From contig NZ_JAZDDH010000003.1 in NCBI RefSeq assembly GCF_037081715.1, positions 124,001 to 188,000 on the forward strand: DNA of 64,000 bases, given 5' to 3'. The notes under the pieces were generated by a model. It had not been told where the DNA came from. It was given only the letters and a program-made list of their open reading frames with translations, and did not search any database. The translations under genes were made by a program, and so were the position numbers. This DNA is from Halalkalicoccus sp. CG83. GTDB taxonomy: Archaea > Halobacteriota > Halobacteria > Halobacteriales > Halalkalicoccaceae. This document shows, piece by piece, positions 1-7,768 of the stretch. Position 1 is the stretch's first letter. The number at the start of each line of letters is the position of its first letter.

Positions 1-2
1 CG

Positions 3-104
3 GCGCTCCGTGAGGAGATGATCGAGGCGATCGAGCCCTTCTTCGACGCCAGTCAGAACGCGGTCCCCATGAAGTACCGGCTTACGACGGCCACGGTCAC
101 CTGA
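3..104 (+). CDS. C-terminal end of a methyltransferase-like protein (partial)
   Basis: The last 33 codons of a gene that enters from outside the window and ends in TGA. The tail (ALREEMIEAIEPFF, then VPMKYRLTTATV) resembles the final helix and strand of class I SAM-dependent methyltransferases in haloarchaea. No catalytic motif lies in the visible part, so the assignment is weak. Its reading frame and acidic composition do look coding. Confidence 0.4.
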   Translation, partial: ALREEMIEAIEPFFDASQNAVPMKYRLTTATVT

Positions 105-564
105 CCGAATCGACCAATACCGCTGCTGACGGAGGGTACAAGAGGATCCTGTTATCTCATCGGTTCTTCCGTCCTCGACGGGAGTATCAGCAAGTGAGTA
201 GTAAAAAACGCAAGCACTGGGCGGAGTTGTGGAATCAGGGGAATCGACGAATTTGCTGCGATGGTGCCGTAGCCATCAAGAAGATAGATACCACTTAGTA
301 AAGCGACGATTACACGAAGCGTGACGGATTTTTGAGCAAAGGTCTGCTTGCTCGTAGGTATCAGCGTCCTGGGGAACCAGTCTGAACACCGCTTTGCTTG
401 CGACGACGATGAGTTTGTACTGTATTCGCGACATAACAACCGTCAGCCGATTCGAATTCAGGATGAACTCATCTCTACTATTCATGTACGATAAACATCA
501 AAAAATCTTAAGATCCTTGTTCTAGCTCTTGCTATATGTGTCTATAGCTGATAAAACGCCGGGA
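105..564. other. Gap of about 460 nt without a convincing gene
   Basis: The stretch is lower in G+C than its neighbours. An open frame on the minus strand (152-439) has a hydrophobic middle (residues about 40-80) but a noise-like start and no promoter I can point to, so it is not called. AT-rich DNA just before 529 probably holds the promoter of the downstream nuclease gene. Confidence 0.4.
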
Positions 565-1938
565 ATGAAGTCCGGATCTACAGTAAGGAACCTCATTGTA
601 CTCTTCCTCTATATGGTTTTACTACCATTTATCGTTATTTTGCTCCCACTCATCATGGGCATTCTCGTTGCTCGCAATTACGGTGGCTGGGCAGATTCCC
701 TGTCGCGCCTTCCAGGGATCTCTACAGCGGGTGGCTGGAAATCAGGACTATTGGCAGCAGGGTATGTATTCGGGATTCTTCTGCTAGTTGGGACCGTTAC
801 GGATGGAAGTGATGCAAATAGCACTGATTCGGCCCTCGAGGACGATGCCTCCAATACGAGTGCTAATTCCGCTCCTTCTGATAGTAGCGAAGAAAACGAG
901 ACTGCTACTTCAGAGTCGGACGACCCTTCATCTGAAGACAACGGGAGTGAATCTGGAACAGAGACTGATGATCCACCAGCATCGAGCAGCTCCGGTGGGA
1001 CTGATGAACGCAAGACTGAGGAAGCTGAGTCAAACGAAGAGAGCACAGCTGACTCGACTGCTAGTGACGCAGAAACTGAAGCTGGGTCTTCTGGAGAAGA
1101 TGCCAGCGGTACGCAAGGGACAGATGAAGAATCGACATCGGAACCAACCTCTGATGCTACTGGGGCTGACGAATCAGAGACGGGAGAGGACTCTGACACC
1201 CAATCCACGGCATCAGTCCCGTCAGAGGTTTCCGGTGGTGAAGTCCAAGAGGCCACTGTCACGCGCGTTGTCGACGGTGATACGATGGAGGTTCGATTCG
1301 CTAACGGCGAGGAAGAGACCGTCCGTCTTATCGGCGTGGACACGCCTGAAACGACTCTTGGGGACGTCAATCCCAACGAGTATGAGGGTATTCCGGATAC
1401 CCCAGCAGCACGTGATCACCTCTACAACTGGGGGCAGCAAGCGAGTCAGCACGCAACCGAGGAACTCGAAGGCAAAGAGGTTCGAGTAGTCATCGATTCA
1501 GAGGGTGACCGTCGTGGAAGCTACGGTCATCTGCTTGCGTATCTCTATGTTGGCGACGAGAATTTCAATCGCACGTTGCTTGAGGGTGGGTACGCTCGCG
1601 TGTATGATTCCTCCTTCAGTCTGCGTGAGGAGTTCGATCGTACTGAAGCAGAAGCACGTTCGAACGACGTTGGTTTGTGGGACTTCGAGGACGACTCATC
1701 ATCGTCCGAAACTGATGTGAGTGATAGTAAGGACGACTCGTCATCGTCTGATACCGACGAGAGCGATAGTGACAGTAGCGAGGACATTGATCTCCCTCCG
1801 GTCCCTGCTGATGGCGATTATGACTGTAGCCATTTTGACACCCAGGAGCAAGCCCAGTACGTCCTGGAAGACACAGCTGGCGACCCTCATAGACTTGACG
1901 CGGATGACGACGGTGTCGCTTGCGAAACACTGTCGTAG
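565..1938 (+). CDS. Membrane-anchored thermonuclease (SNase) with C-terminal excalibur domain
   Basis: Predicted phosphodiesterase cutting DNA or RNA at the outer face of the membrane. The 457-residue product has two hydrophobic helices (about 10-34 and 58-78), then roughly 150 residues almost entirely of Ser, Asp, Glu, Thr and Gly. A staphylococcal-nuclease domain follows (VTRVVDGDTMEVRF, LIGVDTPE, GHLLAYLYV), then a second acidic linker. It ends in an excalibur-type calcium loop (DADDDGVACE with the paired Cys of DYDCSHF). The frame extends upstream to a TTG at 529, but the ATG at 565 gives a better N-terminus directly before the first helix. The acidic linker suits an extracellular stalk in high salt. 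A second, shorter SNase lies at 49514-49891. Confidence 0.85.
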   Translation: MKSGSTVRNLIVLFLYMVLLPFIVILLPLIMGILVARNYGGWADSLSRLPGISTAGGWKSGLLAAGYVFGILLLVGTVTDGSDANSTDSALEDDASNTSANSAPSDSSEENETATSESDDPSSEDNGSESGTETDDPPASSSSGGTDERKTEEAESNEESTADSTASDAETEAGSSGEDASGTQGTDEESTSEPTSDATGADESETGEDSDTQSTASVPSEVSGGEVQEATVTRVVDGDTMEVRFANGEEETVRLIGVDTPETTLGDVNPNEYEGIPDTPAARDHLYNWGQQASQHATEELEGKEVRVVIDSEGDRRGSYGHLLAYLYVGDENFNRTLLEGGYARVYDSSFSLREEFDRTEAEARSNDVGLWDFEDDSSSSETDVSDSKDDSSSSDTDESDSDSSEDIDLPPVPADGDYDCSHFDTQEQAQYVLEDTAGDPHRLDADDDGVACETLS

Positions 1939-2145
1939 CGTGAATCTAGAGTGGATTTACAGCGGTGAAGAGAAGCGTATCGAATAAGAGCGCCCGATCG
2001 CGTCGGTAGCTTCCCGATCAGGAGGAGGACTGACAGGACCAGCGTTCGGGCCTTTCAGAACCACGAGATCCACTTTTGCGTTCGTGAGTTAGCTGCTACT
2101 TTCCTTTGCCGAGAGTTTATAGCTGATCACGGAGCACCCAGCCCT

Positions 2146-2328
2146 ATGCTCCATGCAACTCCTGATGAGTGGTCGTTTGAGGACTGGACGCTGGTTGCGA
2201 CTGCACTTCGCGAAGCGAAACACGAGGAGTGTCTCTGCTACGAGTGTGATACGATCGATTCATTGCTCGCGGATATCGCGTGGTACTGGGATCTTGGTGA
2301 ACGCGAACTGCAGGAACGCTCTACATGA
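2146..2328 (+). CDS. Small hypothetical protein (60 aa)
   Basis: A short acidic protein with two close cysteines (CLCYEC). A CxxC-like pair could bind metal, but there is no second pair. The start ATG sits about 30 nt after a TTTATAG element, consistent with a leaderless transcript. No family recognised. An inverted-repeat transposon scar begins 6 nt after the stop and could also act as a hairpin. Confidence 0.5.
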   Translation: MLHATPDEWSFEDWTLVATALREAKHEECLCYECDTIDSLLADIAWYWDLGERELQERST

Positions 2329-2333
2329 GTAGG

Positions 2334-2384
2334 CACCTTGTGCAACATCGGCGCCTCGAATAACGAGAGTTGTTGCACAAGGTG
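2334..2384. repeat. 51-bp palindromic element, IS-end-like (copy A)
   Basis: A perfect 13-bp inverted repeat: CACCTTGTGCAAC at 2334-2346 and its complement GTTGCACAAGGTG at 2372-2384, with 25 nt between. The right arm and the 10 nt inside it recur at 3106-3126 with 20 of 21 bases identical. The same arms form another ~46-bp palindrome at 32103-32148. Recurrence at distant sites points to the terminal repeats of one insertion-sequence family with the transposase lost. TTGTTGCA resembles IS6-type ends, which I could not verify. Confidence 0.6.
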
Positions 2385-2425
2385 GGTTCGAGTGATGAGG
2401 GATCTAGGCAGATCGGGATGAGTCT

Positions 2426-2590
2426 CTACTGGGCGTCTTTGGCGGACACGAGGTCCTGATGGCGAACGGTCAGTGGGAGTTCGTCCTCGGTCTCGAGATC
2501 TCCGTTCGCGGCGTCCAAGTTCTGCACGTCGATCTCACGGCCCCTCTCGAGTGCGTTGCAGGGACGTTCGCTCGTCGTATTCAGAACTAG
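2426..2590 (-). pseudogene. Gene fragment, C-terminal end only, family unknown
   Basis: An open stretch of about 50 codons ending in TAG at 2426. It reads like real haloarchaeal protein (LERGREIDVQNLDAANGD, LTVRHQDLVSAKDAQ) but has no start codon and is closed upstream by a stop near 2590. It lies between two IS-end-like sequences, so it may be the tail of a gene cut by transposition. I do not recognise the family. Confidence 0.35.
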
Positions 2591-2659
2591 CTACTCATCA
2601 GTTACGAGTCCGTTTCGGCGGTGATCTCCCTATTTGAAATAGGATCAACTTCCAAGCAG

Positions 2660-2667
2660 TTATTTAA
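2660..2667 (+). promoter_or_regulatory. Probable TATA box of the PadR gene
   Basis: TTATTTAA lies 23-30 nt before the ATG at 2690, the spacing expected of a leaderless haloarchaeal mRNA. An AGGAGG stretch touches the ATG directly and is too close to act as a ribosome-binding site. Confidence 0.45.
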
Positions 2668-2689
2668 CACGACAGTCACTCTCAGGAGG

Positions 2690-3052
2690 ATGTCAGAGGC
2701 ACAATCGACAGTAGACGAAACAGAGCGGACTGCAAACGATCTGACCGCCTTCCAGCAGCACATCCTGACTGTCCTTGCGGAGGAACCGCGGTACGGCCTT
2801 GCGATCAAACGCGAACTCCAAGACTACTACGGAAATGAGGTCAACCACGGGCGGCTCTACCCGAATCTCGACGATCTCGTCGAGCACGACCTGATCGCGA
2901 AAAGCGAACGCGATAAACGCACGAATGAGTACGAACTCACTGATGAGGGCTATGACCTCCTGCTCGGCGAACTCAACTGGGAGTTCTCAAAGATTGTGAC
3001 CAGTGATAAACGTGCAACTGATATTGACCGACTGATTGACGACGCTGTGTAG
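2690..3052 (+). CDS. PadR-family winged-helix transcriptional regulator
   Basis: Predicted DNA-binding repressor of 120 residues. After a short polar leader the PadR fold is clear: FQQHILTVLAEEPRYGLAIKREL is helix 1-2, HGRLYPNLDDLVEHDLI the recognition helix, and KRTNEYELTDEGYDLL the wing. The frame is open upstream to 2621, but the ATG at 2690 follows a TATA element by about 25 nt and begins a typical N-terminus. No obvious target gene is adjacent, and IS-end-like sequences lie on both sides, so it may be cargo of a degraded mobile element. Confidence 0.8.
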   Translation: MSEAQSTVDETERTANDLTAFQQHILTVLAEEPRYGLAIKRELQDYYGNEVNHGRLYPNLDDLVEHDLIAKSERDKRTNEYELTDEGYDLLLGELNWEFSKIVTSDKRATDIDRLIDDAV

Positions 3053-3105
3053 ATGCCGGACTGCTGTATCATCAATTATCTTATATCGATATCAGTGACT
3101 CTCAG

Positions 3106-3126
3106 AACGAGAATTGTTGCACAAGG
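3106..3126. repeat. IS-end-like sequence (copy B, single arm)
   Basis: Twenty of 21 bases match the right arm and inner flank of the palindrome at 2362-2382, ending in GTTGCACAAGG. No partner arm is nearby. It reads as a solitary transposon end; with the left arm at 2334 it would bracket the gene fragment and the PadR gene. Confidence 0.5.
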
Positions 3127-3237
3127 GATCTTGGTGTGACGTGAGGGTCACAAGTTGAGAACCATCACGTCGAACTTCCCACACCAGCGGTATCACTGAT
3201 CGCCCCAAATGAACGTCTGACTGAGTGGCGGCGTATC

Positions 3238-3651
3238 TCATTTGTCAGCGGTAGCTATCGGCTCGAGGTCGTGACGTTCGGTCCACACGCCGAGATACCA
3301 GAACATCGGTGCGAGATCTCTGGCCTTCTCTGTGGCATTATACTCGACGCGAGGTGGAATCTCGTTGTACGCTTTCCGCGTCAATAGCCCGACCGCCGTG
3401 AGTTCTTCCAATCGATTCGAGAGCGTGTTCGGTGCGATATCGACTGCTCTCTCCAAGTCGCTGAATCGTAATGGTCCACCACCCGTTGCGAACTGGTGCA
3501 GAATTACGATGGTGTGTTTCTTTCCCAGCAAGTTGAGGAGCGTAGCCATCGTTTGATTGTCCTTCTCCGCTCGTTCAGACCCGGGTGGCCTTGCAGTTTC
3601 ATTGGAGAGAATCGCCTCGATGAGCTCTTCAGCATGCGGTGGTTCAACCAT
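3238..3651 (-). CDS. HxlR-type winged-helix transcriptional regulator
   Basis: A 137-residue DNA-binding protein of the HxlR/MarR-like class. The signature is LLGKKHTIVILHQFATGGG, then RFSDLERAVDIAPNTLSNRL (recognition helix) and RVEYNATEKARDLAP (wing). HxlR proteins often control a divergent redox gene. Here it diverges from the DUF6069 / FMN reductase operon across a 128-nt intergenic region, so that operon is the likely target. The ATG at 3651 begins directly after an AT-rich region. Confidence 0.85.
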   Translation of the reverse strand: MVEPPHAEELIEAILSNETARPPGSERAEKDNQTMATLLNLLGKKHTIVILHQFATGGGPLRFSDLERAVDIAPNTLSNRLEELTAVGLLTRKAYNEIPPRVEYNATEKARDLAPMFWYLGVWTERHDLEPIATADK

Positions 3652-3779
3652 AGCGTTACTATCGCTTTTGAAGTCATATAACTTGTTTCTTCAAGGGTTG
3701 TAAGTAGCTACGCATCAGGTGAGTTACTCCATAGCTTCTAACTTAATAGTATATTACTACACAAACTGTACTACTGAGT

Positions 3780-4238
3780 ATGGCAGCCACAACCGCCATG
3801 AACGAATCAGAATCGAACAGCTCCCGCGGTATGTTCAGACTGGTAAAATTCGGTCTCTTAGCGTTAGTCGTCGTGAGTATCGTGAACCTACTCGTCCTAT
3901 CCATCGGGCTTGCGCTGGTCGCATTCCCGGCTGAATTCGTCGGAGGACCGTTCGGGCCACTCGCGGTGGGGCCGGTCGTCGTTAATTCGGCTATTGCTGC
4001 AATCGGAGCGACCCTCGTCTACGGAGTGGTGAGCCGATTCTCAGGGCGACCGAATCGGGCGTTCACCATTATTGCAGGGGTGGTACTAGTGCTCTCGTTT
4101 GCGATGTTTCTCGCACCCGACATATCTGGCGCTCCACCGAGACTTTTCGCTATACTCGCGGTGATGCACGTGACCGCCGCAGTTACCATCGTCGCCATCT
4201 TGACCCGTGCGACGACCCAGGAGGGCGAGTCCCGATGA
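3780..4238 (+). CDS. DUF6069-like integral membrane protein
   Basis: A 152-residue protein with a short polar N-terminus and four hydrophobic helices (about 22-47, 58-82, 96-113 and 121-141). This topology and the Gly-rich loop between helices 1 and 2 fit DUF6069 proteins of unknown function. AGTATATTAC at 3748-3758 is a good TATA box for a leaderless start at 3780; an ATG six codons later is an alternative. The stop overlaps the next start by 4 nt, so the two genes are co-transcribed. Confidence 0.65.
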   Translation: MAATTAMNESESNSSRGMFRLVKFGLLALVVVSIVNLLVLSIGLALVAFPAEFVGGPFGPLAVGPVVVNSAIAAIGATLVYGVVSRFSGRPNRAFTIIAGVVLVLSFAMFLAPDISGAPPRLFAILAVMHVTAAVTIVAILTRATTQEGESR

Positions 4239-4837
4239 GGTCACTCAAACGAGCCGGTCGATCATCAGCGGAGGTACGGCCACACATCGTGGCAGTGAGC
4301 GGGAGTCGACGCGAAGGGAGTCACTCCCGACGAGTACTCCAAGAGGCCCTATCTGGCGCTGAAGCAGCTGGTGGAACAACCGAGTTGCTTGACCTCGCGG
4401 AAACACATCTCCCCCCGCTCGATCCTGACGTCAATACGGCAGGTGACGGCGACGCAGTGAGACGAACGCTCCGTGGGGCAGATGCAGTCATTCTCGGGAC
4501 GCCCATGTATCACGGCTCCTATTCAGGTGTATTGAAGAATGCACTCGATTACTGTGGATTCGATGAGTTCGAGAATACGACCGTCGGGCTTCTCGTCGTT
4601 TCAGGTGGTCCGTTTCCCATGCCAGCGCTCACTCACCTCCGTGATGTCTGCCGATCGCTGAACGCCTGGGTCCTTCCCTATCAGGCAGCGGTCCCCCAGG
4701 CACAGACCGTGTTCGATGAGAACGGGTTTACTGACGAGAACTTACGAGAGCGCGTTCGAACGCTCGGTACCCGTGCCGTCGAGTACGCAATAATTGAACC
4801 AAATCACGATCGAGCGGTCCAGTGTCAGGAGGTGTGA
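4235..4837 (+). CDS. NADPH-dependent FMN reductase
   Basis: Flavodoxin-fold oxidoreductase of 200 residues, expected to use NAD(P)H and bound FMN to reduce quinone-, azo- or metal-type acceptors in the cytoplasm. The phosphate-binding loop is VAVSGSRREGSHSRRVL (about residues 19-36). The second FMN loop is GTPMYHGSYSGVLKNALDY, and GLLVVSGGPFPMPAL follows. The start overlaps the upstream stop (ATGA). A divergent HxlR regulator is the usual companion of this family. Confidence 0.85.
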   Translation: MRSLKRAGRSSAEVRPHIVAVSGSRREGSHSRRVLQEALSGAEAAGGTTELLDLAETHLPPLDPDVNTAGDGDAVRRTLRGADAVILGTPMYHGSYSGVLKNALDYCGFDEFENTTVGLLVVSGGPFPMPALTHLRDVCRSLNAWVLPYQAAVPQAQTVFDENGFTDENLRERVRTLGTRAVEYAIIEPNHDRAVQCQEV

Positions 4838-4847
4838 ATTGAATCCC

Positions 4848-5813
4848 ATGACGTTGCTCATTGGCACACAGGATGGCGTGTACCGCTCGCAAAGCGGTGA
4901 TCTCGACGATATCGAACCGGCACTTGATTCGGGAGTAACGCTCGGCGTCCATACGTTCGAGGGACACGGAACGTTCGCTACATCGAAAACGGGCCTGTAC
5001 CGCTCAACGGATGCTGGGATCACGTGGGATCGACTCGACGTACCTCAGACCGAGGTGTACGCAGTTGCGGTCAGCCCCGATGGCACCCGTCTGTATGCGG
5101 GCACGCATCCTGCCCACCTCTATGTCTCAACGGACCGCGGAAAGACGTGGACCGAACTCGATGGATTCCAAGACCTCCCGTCTCGGGATCACTGGCACAC
5201 GCCACGGCATCGAGGACAGTCACACGTCCGAAGCCTTGGAGTACATCCTGATGCACCTAACCGCCTGATCGCCGGCGTGGAAGTCGGTGGCATTCACGTC
5301 AGCGACGACACTGGCAAGACGTGGACCGAACGGCGTCAAGGTCTCGAGACCGACCGTGAGGATAATCTTCAATACGATGTTCATCACGTCTTGGTTGTAA
5401 CCGCCGAAGAGTACATTGTCTCGTGTGGCGGTGGGCTCTATCGAACTCGTGATACGGGCCGCTCGTGGACCCGACTCGATACTGATTTGCCGGGATCGTA
5501 CTTCCAGGAGGCATTTTCCTCTCAGAATACCTTGTACGCCGCTGCTCAAACGCTCCCACCGACCCTTCCGATGGGTGCACAGTATGAGAAACGAGACGTG
5601 AACGCTTCATTATTCGAGTCCACGGACGGTGGAGATACGTTCGAGAGCAAGCCGTACCCCGGTGCACCAGACGAGTTCGTCTCTGCTTGGACGGTAGTTG
5701 ATGGGCGTGTTCTCGCTGGGATGACGGAAGGACGAGTGATTGTTCATAAGAATGACCGCTGGATCACGCTTGGACATGTACCGACATGGATCAGATCATT
5801 TGCGGGAGTATGA
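4848..5813 (+). CDS. Asp-box (BNR) beta-propeller, sialidase-like protein
   Basis: A 321-residue propeller built from repeats with the Asp-box signature S-x-D-x-G-x-T-W: STDAGITW, STDRGKTW, SDDTGKTW, TRDTGRSW and STDGGDTF. These stabilise blades in sialidases and photosystem-assembly-type propellers. No signal peptide or sialidase catalytic Arg triad is evident, so it is more likely a cytoplasmic scaffold or sensor than a glycosidase. Alternative TTG starts lie at 4839 and 4794. A GGAGGTG at 4828-4834 fits the 4839 TTG better, while 4848 is the first ATG. Third gene of the operon. Confidence 0.75.
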   Translation: MTLLIGTQDGVYRSQSGDLDDIEPALDSGVTLGVHTFEGHGTFATSKTGLYRSTDAGITWDRLDVPQTEVYAVAVSPDGTRLYAGTHPAHLYVSTDRGKTWTELDGFQDLPSRDHWHTPRHRGQSHVRSLGVHPDAPNRLIAGVEVGGIHVSDDTGKTWTERRQGLETDREDNLQYDVHHVLVVTAEEYIVSCGGGLYRTRDTGRSWTRLDTDLPGSYFQEAFSSQNTLYAAAQTLPPTLPMGAQYEKRDVNASLFESTDGGDTFESKPYPGAPDEFVSAWTVVDGRVLAGMTEGRVIVHKNDRWITLGHVPTWIRSFAGV

Positions 5814-5914
5814 ATCCCTCAATCCACTATCTGGCGAATGACGTCTGAAACACGTAACGGTAGAATTCAAAAGCCTCCGCCAACCGATACGGGCCGTGCT
5901 GGAGCTCTATCGTC

Positions 5915-6163
5915 GGAACTCGATTCTGTTCGGTGTTGCTGGACTTCACGTGAAGACAACAGGGACATCATTAAAGAGAAGTGCGTAGTCCGCTCGGGTG
6001 TTTCCACGGTCGATCTGGTGGGGTACTTGAGTTCGACTTCTGCGGAGTAGACGTTCCAGCCAAGGAGCTCAAGAAGGGATTGGATGAGTTTGGCTTTCGT
6101 ATTCTCTTTGTCCATCTGTGGGGACTCTTCAAGAAGGACCTGTGACCGTTCATATAGGTTTGC
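5915..6163 (-). pseudogene. Relic of a type I restriction-like nuclease N-terminus
   Basis: Reading inward from 6163, one frame gives ERSQVLLEESPQMDKENTK, LELLGWNVYSAEVEL and KYPT, the start of HsdR-N-type restriction subunits. The match then hops to a second frame (DRGNTRADYALLFNDVPVVF) and a third (VKSSNTE). Put together these form the D...ExK core of a PD-(D/E)XK nuclease, broken by two frameshifts. A stop at about 6166 cuts the N-terminus and everything after the nuclease core is missing. Confidence 0.65.
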
Positions 6164-6241
6164 TTAGAGACAGGGTTCTCGGCGTAGACTCTCATCGCCG
6201 ACCTATCACTTGGGGGCGCTTTGATCCATTTCTTCATGCAT

Positions 6242-6250
6242 GTTTTAATA
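6242..6250 (+). promoter_or_regulatory. Probable TATA box of the E2-like gene
   Basis: GTTTTAATA lies 24-32 nt before the ATG at 6274, the spacing of a leaderless haloarchaeal promoter. This also supports 6274 over the far upstream in-frame start at 6118. Confidence 0.45.
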
Positions 6251-6273
6251 GTCAGTGTACGTCAGCGCGTGGT

Positions 6274-7635
6274 ATGGGATACGTCATCAAGATGCCGAAA
6301 TTAGGATTAGAAATGGAACAGGGGACGCTGCTCGAATGGCATCTAAGAGAAGGAGATTCCATTGAGGAGGGGGAGACGATCGCAGAAGTGGAATCGGAGA
6401 AGAGCATCGGCGAAATCGACGCCCGCGAGAATGGTGTTCTACGGTTTATCGGGCTCGAAGAAGGCACGACCGTTCCGCCAGGAACGCCGATCGGCATCGT
6501 TGCGGATGCTGACGAGGATATTGCCGACCTCAAATCCGAGTTCGATATTACCGATGAGCAACCCGTAGAACCAACCGAATCAGAAGCTAACGCCGAGGAA
6601 CCGGCCGATGAGTCCTCTGCGTCGGCTACTAATGAGGCCGAGATCTCTGATTCCGCTTCGGCCTCAGTGGATCTGAAGGCCTCACCAAGAGCAAAGCGTC
6701 GCGCCGACGAACTCGGTGTTGATATTACCGGAGTAGAAGGATCGGGACCTCAAGGAGCAATCACCGTAGACGATGTTGAAGCCGTTGCAGATACGGAGAC
6801 TGAGAGAGAAGCAGCGACCGAGCAAATGAAGGCCTCTCCTCGGGCAGAACGCCGCGCAGAGGAGCTTGACATCGATCTCACGGAAATAGACGGTTCGGGA
6901 CCAGAGGGGGCGATCACAGCTGATGACGTCGAAGACGTCGTTGAAGCAGCCTCTCAGGAAGCTTCACCTAATGAGGAGACAGCCGACGAAGTCAAGGCTG
7001 AACGAGATGCAACGATTTCCGGAGAACGCTACCAAACTACCACCTATGTAGCTCGCGGTAAGGAAGCGGACACGCTCATCGAGACGACTAACATGGCGGC
7101 GAACGCGTTCGAGTTCGATGTCGATGTGAGTGACGTGCTCCTTCTTGCGCTCTCTTCGGCTCTCAATGATCATCCGAAATTCAATGCAACGTTTGAGGAT
7201 AACACGCATCATCTCCACGAACACCAGAACATCAAGATTGTAATCGATGATGTCGAACGGGAAAGGAATGAGTTTGTGCTCTCGAGCGTCGATGAGCGGA
7301 CGTTTACTGATATTGCCGAGACGTCTCACGATCGACAGGCACCGATGCACGACGATCGCTCCGGTAGCTATGTAACGTTCATACTCGCGAACGGAGCAGA
7401 CTGTAAAGACGTGCAAAGCATTGTTACAGCGCCAGCGGTCGCTGGGCTGGTTGTGAATCATTCGTATCGTCGTGCGAGCCCGACCGCAAACGGCGTCAGT
7501 TTCAGTCGGTACCTCCGGGTATCGCTCGCGTATGACTCACGTGCGATCGGGGACAGGGATGCCGATGCGTTCCTCGAAAGCCTGCTTGAGCATATTGAGG
7601 GAGCTCCTGAACTTGTACTCCAGTCGTATCGATGA
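6274..7635 (+). CDS. E2-like dihydrolipoamide acyltransferase with two subunit-binding domains and an altered active site
   Basis: A 453-residue 2-oxoacid-dehydrogenase E2-like protein. The lipoyl domain spans 1-80, with Lys43 in ESEKSIGEIDA as the lipoylation site. Two peripheral subunit-binding domains follow (about 134-170 and 186-221; KASPRAKRRADELGVD and KASPRAERRAEELDID). A C-terminal acyltransferase-like domain covers about 250-453. In active E2 enzymes this domain carries HxxxDG near the end. Here the region reads YDSRAIGDRDADAFL, so the His is Ser422 and the DG is inverted to GD. The first part of the domain is also shortened. It may be a structural core rather than a transferase. 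It converges on the acoX gene and shares its first half with the lipoyl-hydrolase at 10916-12427. Confidence 0.85.
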   Translation: MGYVIKMPKLGLEMEQGTLLEWHLREGDSIEEGETIAEVESEKSIGEIDARENGVLRFIGLEEGTTVPPGTPIGIVADADEDIADLKSEFDITDEQPVEPTESEANAEEPADESSASATNEAEISDSASASVDLKASPRAKRRADELGVDITGVEGSGPQGAITVDDVEAVADTETEREAATEQMKASPRAERRAEELDIDLTEIDGSGPEGAITADDVEDVVEAASQEASPNEETADEVKAERDATISGERYQTTTYVARGKEADTLIETTNMAANAFEFDVDVSDVLLLALSSALNDHPKFNATFEDNTHHLHEHQNIKIVIDDVERERNEFVLSSVDERTFTDIAETSHDRQAPMHDDRSGSYVTFILANGADCKDVQSIVTAPAVAGLVVNHSYRRASPTANGVSFSRYLRVSLAYDSRAIGDRDADAFLESLLEHIEGAPELVLQSYR

Positions 7636-7768
7636 CGATTCTCTAATGAGTTATCGCTATCTAGTCAGTGGATAATTCGTGTCTCGAAGATCACGCTCCA
7701 GGGATTCAATCAACTTGAGCATCATCTCGACGAGATCAGTAGATGCGAGCGTTAACCGGGAGTGATAG

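Noticed and set aside
152-439. Possible 95-residue membrane protein on the minus strand
   Set aside because: Hydrophobic middle but noise-like ends, no promoter, no family; kept only as a note on the gap.
678-1376. Long minus-strand frame rich in Ser and Val opposite the SNase gene
   Set aside because: It mirrors the Ser/Asp/Glu linker of the plus-strand gene; composition is an artefact of that repeat.
2334-2384. Copy A taken simply as a transcription terminator of the small gene at 2146
   Set aside because: A hairpin is possible, but copies of the arms at 3106 and 32103 away from gene ends argue for a mobile element.
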